A stretch of DNA of 11,764 bases from the NCBI GenBank assembly GCA_049521055.1, contig JBEKPE010000087.1, positions 1 to 11,764 on the forward strand, in the 5' to 3' direction. The position numbers were made by a program, and so were the translations under genes. The notes beneath the pieces are model-generated. The model was given only the letters and a program-made list of their open reading frames with translations, did not search any database and was not told the origin of the DNA. This DNA is from FEN-987 sp049521055 (GTDB taxonomy: Archaea > Thermoproteota > Bathyarchaeia > 40CM-2-53-6). Shown here in pieces: positions 1 through 6,219 of the stretch (positions are counted from its first letter, which is position 1; the number at the start of each line of letters is the position of its first letter).

Positions 1-24
1 CCCCTTCTCGTCGGATGGGTTAGC

Positions 25-660
25 TTAGGGTAGTTGCTCTGATTTTGAGATTGGCACGGGGTTTGGTATCTGGGCTTTCTTTGGTCCTCGTTGCAGTTTG
101 ATGTTGTCGAAGAGGCGTTCCAGCTGCTTCTTCTGAGCTTGGGGTTCATGGCTTAGGTTGAAGTAGTCCGCGAAGTTCGGGGTCGTGCGAAGGACCTTCG
201 TTCGCCCTAATCTCTCCTCAGAAATCAGGCCTATCTCACGAAGCTGTTTCACGTGCGAGTAAGCTAGGTTTCCACGGACTTTCGCGAGATACGACTGAGT
301 AACCGGTTGCCGATAGGCGATGAATGATAGCGTCTTCATCGGGCCTGGTGTGAGCAGCTGCCTTGTGGCCAGTCGCTTGACATGGCGAACATACTGTGGC
401 TTGAGTTGCATGACGAACCTTCCATCGCTTAACTCTAAGACTTCGAGGGCGCTACCGTCTGACCCATACTTTGCTTTGAGATACCGGGCTAGTTCCTTGA
501 TCTTGTCCTCCGATCTGAACTCCACGACCGAGCCCAGCGTCTTTAGGTCCAAGGGCTTGCCCGTGACATAGAGTGCGGCTTCGATCAAAGCGACTTTCGT
601 TCTAGCTTTCGGGATTGAAAGCTTAGGTTCTGGTGGGGGCGGAGGTGTGGGTTCAGACAA
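25..660 (-). CDS. scpB: Segregation and condensation protein ScpB
   Basis: ScpB is the small winged-helix subunit of the SMC-ScpA-ScpB condensin; as a dimer it binds the middle of the kleisin ScpA and helps organise and segregate the chromosome. The 211-residue product shows two winged-helix regions: about residues 20-95 and 105-170. The second carries the family pattern LSFIAYRQPVTQSYLAKVRG (residues 111-130) followed by L-x-x-x-GLI and a GRTKVLRTTPNFADYF stretch. The N-terminus is proline-rich (PPPPPEP) and the C-terminus is a basic, probably disordered tail. The start is TTG (bases 660-658), lying 8 bp inside the scpA 3' end; a GAGGT lies 11 nt upstream and no earlier Met exists, so translation is probably coupled to scpA. 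It is the last gene visible in the smc operon. Family assignment is firm; the exact start is less so. Confidence 0.9.
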   Translation of the reverse strand: MSEPTPPPPPEPKLSIPKARTKVALIEAALYVTGKPLDLKTLGSVVEFRSEDKIKELARYLKAKYGSDGSALEVLELSDGRFVMQLKPQYVRHVKRLATRQLLTPGPMKTLSFIAYRQPVTQSYLAKVRGNLAYSHVKQLREIGLISEERLGRTKVLRTTPNFADYFNLSHEPQAQKKQLERLFDNIKLQRGPKKAQIPNPVPISKSEQLP

Positions 661-1324
661 TTGGGGGCGAGACCTCGCCTAATCTTATGTATAAGTCAGA
701 GTCTCCCTCGTTCTGCGTTAGGATGATCTTCTTTTGATTGGCCAGAAAGAGTAGCATGATGAAGACCCTCACGGCTTCCAATAACGTTTGGCCCTCTACC
801 ACTTTTCTGAAGGAGAGTGGTAGTTCTCTGATGCTGAGCTTGATCAAGTGGCCGTAGTAGGTTTCGATGTTCTCTTCAATGTTGGCTAGGAACTCGTCGA
901 ACTGTTCGAAGACGGATGGTGGGCTCAGAATGAACGGTTTCTTCGCCAAGACCGCCTTTTCATTCGCAAGTACTTCTTGAAGCGTGCGTAGGATTTCTGC
1001 GACCGATGTGGAGGTGTATTCGAAGCGTAGGGGAAAGGGTAGCGGGGGTGGTATTTCCTCGTTTGGCCTGGGTACTGGGGGTTTCGGTGGTTCCTCCATT
1101 TTGAGGACGAGTTCTGATTTCATTCGGTGAACTACTGACGATGAGAGTAGGGCGGTTCCCGAGGCGGAGAAGTCGATGTAACCGCTCTTCTTCATCTCGC
1201 CTAGGAAGGCGTTTAGGAGTTCCGTGATGTTCACGTCCCAAGGTTTGATGCGGTGAAGCCTGAGCAGGTCGAACAGGATCAGGTAGGGTGGCCGTAGCCA
1301 GAATGGTTTACTTAGCTCTTCCAA
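653..1324 (-). CDS. scpA: Segregation and condensation protein ScpA (kleisin)
   Basis: ScpA is the kleisin that bridges the two ATPase heads of an SMC dimer and recruits ScpB. The 223-residue product has the N-terminal helical domain with the family pattern RPPYLILFDLL (11-21) and IKPWDVNITELL (26-37), which contacts the SMC neck. A proline-rich linker follows (about 78-98, KPPVPRP and PPPLPFP). The C-terminal winged helix (about 160-215, ending in a strand-rich KKIILTQNEGDSDLYIRL) is the part that binds the other SMC head. The length is slightly below the roughly 240-260 residues usual for bacterial ScpA. The start is TTG at 1324-1322, strongly supported by GAGGTGA six bases upstream, and lies 17 bp inside the smc 3' end. 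Its stop overlaps the scpB start. Three genes this tightly overlapped argue for equimolar, coupled synthesis of the complex. Confidence 0.9.
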   Translation of the reverse strand: MEELSKPFWLRPPYLILFDLLRLHRIKPWDVNITELLNAFLGEMKKSGYIDFSASGTALLSSSVVHRMKSELVLKMEEPPKPPVPRPNEEIPPPLPFPLRFEYTSTSVAEILRTLQEVLANEKAVLAKKPFILSPPSVFEQFDEFLANIEENIETYYGHLIKLSIRELPLSFRKVVEGQTLLEAVRVFIMLLFLANQKKIILTQNEGDSDLYIRLGEVSPPIV

Positions 1325-2081
1325 CCGTCCTCACCTCTTGCATTGGTAGCCCGACGATCTGAGAAACTCCCTCTTGAATGAACACGCCGTAGACCGCGTC
1401 GGCGCGAGAAATTGTTACATCTTTCAGCGAAACGATTATGAATTGTGAGCCTTTCGATTTCGATTTCAAAAGTTCAGCTAGCTTCTGAGAGTTAACTACG
1501 TCTAGGTGGGCGTCAATTTCGTCCATCATATAGAATGGCATGGGATGGATGGCTTGAAGTGCTAGTATGAAGCAGACTGTGCCGACAGATTTCTCTCCGC
1601 CGCTGGCGCTTCCGATCGTCATCTCAGTTTTGCCTGGAAATTGCAGCCTGATGTCGGCGCCGGCCTCGAACGGGTTCTCAGGGTTCTCGAGGAACATGCG
1701 TCCTGATCCGCTTGTGACAGTGGAGAAGATTTCATTGAATGAGGCGCTGACCTGGTTGAATGCTTTCATGAATGCCTCAAGTTTCTGCCGGTCTACTTCA
1801 TTCATGAACTGTACGATGGAGAGTTTCTCCTTCTCTAGGTCGTAGATCCTTGAGGCTAGGTGCTTGTAATTTTCCTTGACTTCGTCGTACTGTGAAGAGG
1901 CAAGTTCGTTTACGCCGCCTATTGACGCTAGTTCTTTCTTGAGGACGGGTAGAATCTTGTCCACTCTTTCGATCTCGACGTCAGAGACCTCGGTTACTTC
2001 TGTGTAGCCCAGTTCCTTCAGTTCGTTGAAATGGAAGTCAATCTGCAGCGAGTTTGCTGGTTGCTGGGTCAAGTTCCTCAA
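1308..2081 (-). CDS. smc: SMC chromosome partition protein, C-terminal ATPase half (frame-shifted from N-terminal part)
   Basis: This frame encodes the C-terminal end of SMC: the end of the returning coiled coil (NELKELGY, residues 19-26; ELASIGGVNELASSQYDEV, 50-68), then the C-terminal ATPase lobe with the ABC signature ASGGEKS (159-165, the usual Leu replaced by Ala) and Walker B FYMMDEIDAHLD (183-194, catalytic Glu188). It lacks a Walker A, which is in the neighbouring frame at 2038-4827. Fused, the two give about 1,175 residues, the normal size for SMC. The frame is +1 relative to the upstream part and open from a TAG at 2105-2103. The only start-like codon before the conserved region is TTG at 2081; an AGAGGGGG lies about 15 nt upstream, too far to be convincing. 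So this may be read through by a frameshift, started separately, or split only by a sequence error. The fragment itself is certain as SMC. Confidence 0.85.
   Translation of the reverse strand: MRNLTQQPANSLQIDFHFNELKELGYTEVTEVSDVEIERVDKILPVLKKELASIGGVNELASSQYDEVKENYKHLASRIYDLEKEKLSIVQFMNEVDRQKLEAFMKAFNQVSASFNEIFSTVTSGSGRMFLENPENPFEAGADIRLQFPGKTEMTIGSASGGEKSVGTVCFILALQAIHPMPFYMMDEIDAHLDVVNSQKLAELLKSKSKGSQFIIVSLKDVTISRADAVYGVFIQEGVSQIVGLPMQEVRTVGRAK
1331..1337 (-). promoter_or_regulatory. Shine-Dalgarno site fixing the scpA TTG start
   Basis: On the minus strand the bases read GAGGTGA, with a 6-nt spacer to the TTG at 1324. It lies inside the smc C-terminal coding region. This is the best evidence that TTG is the genuine scpA start. 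Confidence 0.7.
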
Positions 2082-4827
2082 GGATTTCGGTGATTTCCCC
2101 CTCTAATCCTCTGAGGTGATGATCGTACTCGTCACGTTTCTTTTTCACTCCCGCTAATTCTTCGGAAAGCTGATCGCGGGTTGCGTTAGCCTCCTTGAGG
2201 TGGTCTTCGAATTTGGGAAGTTCGGCCTCTGTCTGGAGGAGTTCGTCGCTCAGTTTCTTCAGTTGGTCGTCTATGCCCGTGATCTGTGTCTTTGTCTGGT
2301 CGAGTGTGGGTTCAATTGCAATAATCGTTGATGATAGAGCTTGCTTGCGGCCTTCGATCTCAATCTTTTGTCGAAGTAGGTCGTTTGCTTCGCTTGTTAG
2401 TCTCGAGTGCTCATTCTCCCTTTCAAGGAGGGTTGTGGAGTGTGAGCGTATACTCATAGAATCTCGAGTATGCTCGTACGAAGACAATGGCGCCTGCAGA
2501 TTCTCTATCCTCACCATGCAAGCTTCAAGGACTGTCTTTTCGGTTGCAATTTCGCGGTTTATCTGGTCGATTCTAACTGCGGTTTCGTCCACTATTTTGT
2601 GGGCTCGCGTTAAGTTTTCGTTGATTGTTTCAATTTCTCTTTCTGTTAGGCGTGTTAGGTTGAGGCTCTGGGCCTTGTTCTTGCTTTGGTCAAGTACTTC
2701 TTGGTTTATCCTGGTGATTTCTTCTCCTGCTTTGAGGGTGAGTTTTTCGAGGGAGGAAAGTGTGTTTTTGAGTTCGCCAACCGTCTGGCCGTCAAGCAGG
2801 AGTTTCGACATGTCGAGTGGCTGTCTAAAGTAACCGGTTTCCATCCCGCCTCCTGGTTCGTAAAGGTCTCCAGTTGCGGCTACCGCTCGAGTACCCTTGA
2901 GAGAGGCAAGGAAGGCGGATTTTTGCGTGGTTGTTAGCACTGTGTCGCCGAAGACGTATTCGATCGCCGGCCGGATCTGGTCGTCAAAGTCCAACTGCTC
3001 CGTCATCGGCCCGACGATTTCTGGAATTTGTTTGGGGATCGGCGTTTTCGCGGTCTTTTGAAGCCCCTTTAACGGAATAAGTTTGATACGTCCGACCTTG
3101 GTCTTCTTCAGTACTTCAATGCAGTAGATCGCTGTTTCCATGTCCTTGACTACGATCGCCTTGAGCCAGCCGGCGGCCGCAGCTTCGACCGGTTTCAGAT
3201 CTCCATTCTTCACTTTGATGAGGTCTGCAACTCTTCCGTATACGCCGGTGACCGTGCCTGCCTTTGCCATTTCTTCGATTAGCCGCAGGGCCTTGTCGTC
3301 TGAAGCAAAAGTCTGAGCTATCGTCCTCTGTGTATCGATTTCGGCTAATGCAACGGCTGCCCGCTTGGCAACTTCATTTGCATTCTCAATCTCTATCGAT
3401 CGTTGCTCCTTTATTGCAGTGTAGTCGGCAACCTTGGCCTCAGCCTCTGACGCTCTCTTTTCCTCGTCCTGTTTCGCTGACCTCAGGTCATCAAGACGAT
3501 TCGTAATACTTTGCAGGACAGTCTCGTACTCCTCCTTACGTGAAGTAAGAGTTAGGAGGTGGTTATTGAGGAGGTCAATTTTTGTTGCGCTGGCTTTGAT
3601 CTGGGCGTTGAACTTGAGGATTCGGTTGTTTAACTCGCCTATCGTTCGTTCCAGATCCTCGGCTTCCTTATTCCTCTCCCCAAGGGTCTCTCTTAATCCT
3701 GTGAGCGCATTGAATGACGCATCTGCTAACGCCTGCTTGGACTCTAGCTCTTTCAGTGTGGAGGTGTGCTGTGTTTCGAGCTGTAGTAGTTCCATCCTAG
3801 AACTGGAGATTTTCTTGTCTATTTCTGCCGAGTTCTGTTCAAGTTCAAGCTTCTGCGTGTGCAGTGATTTTGTATTAGACTTGATGGCGTCAGCTCGGGC
3901 TCGAAGTCCGGCGATTGTGGCATTCGTGTCGCCCATTGTTCGTTGAACTTCGAGCAGCTTGCTGCTGCCTTTCTCTCCCACAGAGTCTTCGTATTCTCTC
4001 TTTTCGGATTCGAGTCTTCCTTTCTCTTGGATTAGTTGGTCTCGTTTGGTCTTGAGTTCTTGTATCTGTTGTTGGTTTTCGTTCATTTGACCTTCTAGGT
4101 CTGCGGCCTTTTGCTTGGCTTTCAGAATTTTATGCGAGACGGCCTCGGCTTGAAGCTCGTACATTTCACTTTTTATTTGGACGAACTTTAGGAAGTCATT
4201 GCGTTCCTTTTCGAGGGATTCAACTCGAAGTCGAACTTCTTCGATCTTTGCGGATGCGACTTGAAGGTTGACGTCGGCTTTTTGCAATTCCGCTTGGGCT
4301 GAGGTCTTCTTTACATCGTATACGGCTATCCCGATCATATCTTCAATTATCTTGCGGCGTTCTTCGGCGGTAACCTCAGCAAGCCTGGTTATGGCGTGTT
4401 GCGGGACGATATTGTAGCCCGAGACTTGGATGTCGGCTGAGGAGAGAATGTCTGTGAGCTGTTTCCTCGAGATCTTCCTTCCATTCAGCCGGTAGATGCC
4501 CTCTCCACCACGTCGAAACTCTCGAGAGATCGTTACGGCTTCGGCATCGATGGGTATGCGTCTGTCATGGTTGTCAAATTGCACCGCGACCCATGCTGAG
4601 TGTGTGGTGGATGCTTGGGCACCTTTGTGGATCAGGTCGCCTATTGTTTCCCCCCTAAGCTCCTTCGGGCTAAGTTCACCGAGGGCAAATTTGACGGAAT
4701 CTAGAATGTTGGATTTGCCGGATCCGTTGGGACCGGTTACTATTGTAAGCCCGCGTTCTAGGTGAACGGTTGCCTTCTTTCCGAACGTCTTGAAGCCTCT
4801 GAGGTCGATCCTTTTGATGTATACCAA
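2038..4827 (-). CDS. smc: SMC chromosome partition protein, N-terminal ATPase half, coiled coil and hinge (stops early)
   Basis: SMC is the ATP-driven, rod-shaped motor of the condensin complex. The 929 residues start with MVYIKRIDLRGFKTF, Walker A GPNGSGKS (32-39), the ELSPKELRG stretch (51-59) and the Q-loop region around Gln143 followed by RLAEVTAEERRKII. A long heptad-rich coiled coil runs from about 175 to 505. The hinge spans about 505-665 (GVYGRVADLI, GWLKAIVVKD, ATGDLYEPGGGMETGYF), and the antiparallel coil returns from about 680. It ends at a TGA (2040-2038) before the signature motif and Walker B, which follow in the +1 frame at 1308-2081. Alone it could not hydrolyse ATP. The start is TTG at 4827-4825, supported by GAGGGTGA seven bases upstream. 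It is the first gene of the smc-scpA-scpB operon. The heptad pattern continues almost to the stop, so the frame switch belongs late in the 44-bp overlap. Confidence 0.92.
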   Translation of the reverse strand: MVYIKRIDLRGFKTFGKKATVHLERGLTIVTGPNGSGKSNILDSVKFALGELSPKELRGETIGDLIHKGAQASTTHSAWVAVQFDNHDRRIPIDAEAVTISREFRRGGEGIYRLNGRKISRKQLTDILSSADIQVSGYNIVPQHAITRLAEVTAEERRKIIEDMIGIAVYDVKKTSAQAELQKADVNLQVASAKIEEVRLRVESLEKERNDFLKFVQIKSEMYELQAEAVSHKILKAKQKAADLEGQMNENQQQIQELKTKRDQLIQEKGRLESEKREYEDSVGEKGSSKLLEVQRTMGDTNATIAGLRARADAIKSNTKSLHTQKLELEQNSAEIDKKISSSRMELLQLETQHTSTLKELESKQALADASFNALTGLRETLGERNKEAEDLERTIGELNNRILKFNAQIKASATKIDLLNNHLLTLTSRKEEYETVLQSITNRLDDLRSAKQDEEKRASEAEAKVADYTAIKEQRSIEIENANEVAKRAAVALAEIDTQRTIAQTFASDDKALRLIEEMAKAGTVTGVYGRVADLIKVKNGDLKPVEAAAAGWLKAIVVKDMETAIYCIEVLKKTKVGRIKLIPLKGLQKTAKTPIPKQIPEIVGPMTEQLDFDDQIRPAIEYVFGDTVLTTTQKSAFLASLKGTRAVAATGDLYEPGGGMETGYFRQPLDMSKLLLDGQTVGELKNTLSSLEKLTLKAGEEITRINQEVLDQSKNKAQSLNLTRLTEREIETINENLTRAHKIVDETAVRIDQINREIATEKTVLEACMVRIENLQAPLSSYEHTRDSMSIRSHSTTLLERENEHSRLTSEANDLLRQKIEIEGRKQALSSTIIAIEPTLDQTKTQITGIDDQLKKLSDELLQTEAELPKFEDHLKEANATRDQLSEELAGVKKKRDEYDHHLRGLEGEITEILEELDPATSKLAAD

Positions 4828-4834
4828 CTGTTGT

Positions 4835-4842
4835 TCACCCTC
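4835..4842 (-). promoter_or_regulatory. Shine-Dalgarno site fixing the smc TTG start
   Basis: The minus strand reads GAGGGTGA, 7 nt before the TTG at 4827. The SMC N-terminus begins right at this TTG (VYIKRIDLRGFKTF), so motif and homology agree on the start. Confidence 0.65.
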
Positions 4843-5118
4843 GCCACGATGGATGCGCGGGATTTTGCTACTTTAGCGACTATCGTGTTACCTCGGCTGC
4901 TAAGAAGGTGCGAAGATAAGGCTTGGTTACATTTTCATGATGATTTGTATGGATAAGGCCGTGTCAACTTTGGCATGCCGCTGCTGTTGAAATCCAGCGT
5001 GAAACAGACAAGTTAGGGTAAACCAGAAGCATCTACCATAAGGGTTGCCAGGTTGGTTGCGGCGAGACCCCTCATCGAAGGGTTGTGTCGGCTTGGATCA
5101 GACTGCCCAAGTCTTTCC

Positions 5119-5135
5119 CCATTTAATGGAAATGG
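5119..5135. repeat. Inverted repeat, 6-bp arms with 5-base loop
   Basis: CCATTT (5119-5124), AATGG, AAATGG (5130-5135). A weaker member of the hairpin series; by itself it could be chance. Confidence 0.5.
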
Positions 5136-5148
5136 CGGCTCGCGGAGT

Positions 5149-5163
5149 CTTGGCAGGGCCAAG
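5149..5163. repeat. Inverted repeat, 6-bp arms with 3-base loop
   Basis: CTTGGC (5149-5154), AGG, GCCAAG (5158-5163). Part of the hairpin series. The left arm could instead pair with the CTGCCCAAG at 5103-5111, so alternative folds exist. Confidence 0.55.
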
Positions 5164-5169
5164 GCAGGA

Positions 5170-5181
5170 GTGGCATGCCAC
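5170..5181. repeat. 12-bp perfect palindrome GTGGCATGCCAC
   Basis: A contiguous 12-bp self-complementary sequence with no spacer, so it looks more like a protein site than a hairpin. A shorter related GGCATGCC core recurs at about 4972. Confidence 0.7.
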
Positions 5182-5217
5182 ATCCGCTCTTCTCGCCTGG
5201 TTCGAAGAGAAAACGAG

Positions 5218-5241
5218 GGTGTGACACACCTGTGTCACACC
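5218..5241. repeat. 24-bp perfect palindrome (11-bp arms, 2-bp centre)
   Basis: The left arm is GGTGTGACACA (5218-5228), the centre CC, and the right arm (5231-5241) its exact reverse complement. The 2-base centre is short for an RNA loop, so a dimeric protein-binding site is as likely as a hairpin. It lies in the middle of the intergenic region, about 390 bp upstream of smc. Confidence 0.85.
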
Positions 5242-5335
5242 ATACTTTCAACCGTGCTGGATACACTTCCTCCTCCCGCACTCGCAAGGCGGAGCCATAG
5301 TCAACCTACGAGGCCGGCCGCGGATCGTTGAAGTG

Positions 5336-5359
5336 AATTTGTTCCTGGGGGAACAAATT
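5336..5359. repeat. Perfect hairpin, 10-bp stem with 4-base loop
   Basis: The left arm AATTTGTTCC (5336-5345) and right arm GGAACAAATT (5350-5359) flank the loop TGGG. Read on either strand it forms a stable stem-loop. It lies 75 bp beyond the cis-prenyltransferase stop, so a transcript end or RNA-processing structure is possible, though no long T-run follows on the minus strand. Confidence 0.85.
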
Positions 5360-5389
5360 GACGTATCATTCATGCGTGATTCTCTGGGG

Positions 5390-5406
5390 TGTGGCCCTAG
5401 GCCACA
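5390..5406. repeat. Perfect inverted repeat, 7-bp arms with 3-base centre
   Basis: TGTGGCC (5390-5396), CTA, GGCCACA (5400-5406). It lies about 28 bp downstream of the cis-prenyltransferase stop in the minus-strand sense, where it could help form the transcript 3' end. Confidence 0.75.
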
Positions 5407-5429
5407 TGGACGAGGACCGAAAGAGGGGT

Positions 5430-5448
5430 AGGTTTAGCTGCCAAACCT
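5430..5448 (-). terminator. Stem-loop across the cis-prenyltransferase stop codon, possible terminator
   Basis: On the minus strand AGGTTT and AAACCT (arms 5443-5448 and 5430-5435) flank a 7-base loop; the TAA at 5436-5434 falls at the loop edge. Downstream the transcript reads ACCCCTCTTTC, only weakly pyrimidine/T-rich. The position at the end of the operon suggests a role in 3'-end formation, but the T-tract is poor, so confidence is low. Confidence 0.3.
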
Positions 5449-6216
5449 TCGTTTTCGGCGTTGGTAGGTTCTTACGGCTCTCAGTAGGTCGATTTTGCGA
5501 AATTCAGGCCAGTATACGTCTAGGAAGACGAACTCGCTGTAGGCTGCTTGCCAGAGAAGGAAGCCGCTCAATCTTTCCTCGCCTGACGTTCGAATTATGA
5601 GTTCAGGGTAGGGGTTCGGTAGATGTGAGGTGTACAGGTACTTTCTGAACGTGTCTTCGTCGACTAAGTCCTCATCTAGTGCGCCGCTTTTGACCTCGCC
5701 AATTATTCGTTTGGCAGCATCGACGATTTCTGCTCTGCCTCCGTAAGCCACGGCGATGTTCAAGTAGTGCTCGTCGTAGTCAGCCGTTACCTTCTCAACT
5801 TCAGCCAACGCACTCTTCAACGTGTCTGGGAGTAATTCTATCCTCCCTATTGCTTTCACATGTACTTTGTTTTGATGAATTCGCTTATCGGTTACAAGCT
5901 TGCGGGTTTCATTTTCAATCAGCTTCAGTATCGTGCTGATCTCTTCCTTCGGCCTGGCGAAGTTTTCTGTTGAGAAAACATAGAGTGTAACTGTTTTGAT
6001 CCCCAGGTCAAGGCACCACTCAAGAAAATCTTCTCCCGTTCGTGCTCCGTACAGGTGGCCATCGAGTTTCACGCCGTATTTCTCGAACCCCCATCGTCTG
6101 TTGCCGTCAAGTATTATTCCAACGTGCTCTGGCATCTCATCGGAACTTACCTCACGTACCAGCCAACTTTCATAGAAACTATATGCACCGATCGCTTTGA
6201 GAAAAGTTGGCAGCAT
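5434..6216 (-). CDS. uppS: cis-Prenyl (undecaprenyl/polyprenyl) diphosphate synthase
   Basis: The enzyme condenses isopentenyl diphosphate units onto an allylic diphosphate in cis, making the long polyprenyl chain that in archaea becomes the dolichol-type carrier for N-glycosylation. The 260-residue protein shows the family blocks in order: ILDGNRRWGFEKYG (35-48, catalytic Asp37), DGHLYGA (52-58), LYVFSTENFARP (78-89), LNIAVAYGGRAEIVDA (152-167) and PELIIRTSGEERLSGFLLWQ (204-223) followed by AYSEFVFLDVYWPEF (225-239). All conserved active-site positions appear intact. The length is typical, with about 27 residues before the core. The start is ATG at 6216-6214, with AAGGTG six bases upstream inside the end of the preceding phosphorylase gene, 3 nt after that gene's stop, so the two are probably translationally coupled. 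Chain length and product cannot be read from the sequence. Confidence 0.95.
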   Translation of the reverse strand: MLPTFLKAIGAYSFYESWLVREVSSDEMPEHVGIILDGNRRWGFEKYGVKLDGHLYGARTGEDFLEWCLDLGIKTVTLYVFSTENFARPKEEISTILKLIENETRKLVTDKRIHQNKVHVKAIGRIELLPDTLKSALAEVEKVTADYDEHYLNIAVAYGGRAEIVDAAKRIIGEVKSGALDEDLVDEDTFRKYLYTSHLPNPYPELIIRTSGEERLSGFLLWQAAYSEFVFLDVYWPEFRKIDLLRAVRTYQRRKRRFGS

Positions 6217-6219
6217 GAG

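Larger units (their letters stand above)
4828..5433. other. Intergenic region between two minus-strand operons, rich in inverted repeats
   Basis: About 600 bp separate the smc start from the cis-prenyltransferase stop. Short open frames exist on the plus strand, but their translations are rich in Arg, Ser and Pro, resemble no family I know and lack ribosome binding sites. The part next to smc (4828-4990) must hold the smc promoter; the best I see is a weak AT-rich stretch around 4865-4880. The part from 5100 to 5433 contains closely spaced perfect inverted repeats (5100-5114, 5119-5135, 5149-5163, 5170-5181, 5187-5209, 5218-5241, 5336-5359, 5390-5406). I recognise no tRNA, 5S, SRP or RNase P signature, so it may be an unrecognised structured RNA, a long structured 3' end of the upstream operon, or a protein-binding region. 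Confidence 0.6.

Noticed and set aside
2097..2101. G5 run (minus strand) as the site of the smc frameshift
   Set aside because: A shift here would replace a good heptad stretch (EITEILEELDPATSKL) with non-coil sequence, so a later site in the overlap fits better. A homopolymer sequencing error cannot be fully excluded.
2195..3946. Several plus-strand frames opposite smc rich in Ser, Leu and Arg
   Set aside because: They mirror the Glu/Lys/Leu-rich coiled coil read on the opposite strand; shadows, not genes.
4937..4943. ATGATGA resembling a box C of a C/D guide RNA
   Set aside because: No CUGA box D at suitable distance and no C'/D' pair.
4762..4956. 64-codon plus-strand frame overlapping the smc start
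   Set aside because: It overlaps the certain SMC N-terminus on the other strand and resembles nothing.
5200..5208. GTTCGAAG resembling a tRNA T-loop
   Set aside because: No flanking T-stem, acceptor or anticodon arms can be drawn on either strand.
5053..5331. 92-codon open frame on the plus strand in the intergenic region
   Set aside because: The translation is Arg/Ser/Pro-rich with no recognisable motif, no ribosome site and inverted repeats running through it; most likely non-coding.
4828..5433. Archaeal replication origin
   Set aside because: No ORB-like element, no AT-rich unwinding stretch and no Cdc6/Orc gene nearby, despite the palindromes and SMC context.
5040..5440. SRP 7S RNA or RNase P RNA
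   Set aside because: I looked on both strands for the SRP helix 8 GGAAGG...AGCA motif and the RNase P conserved blocks and found no convincing match; a covariance-model search would settle it.
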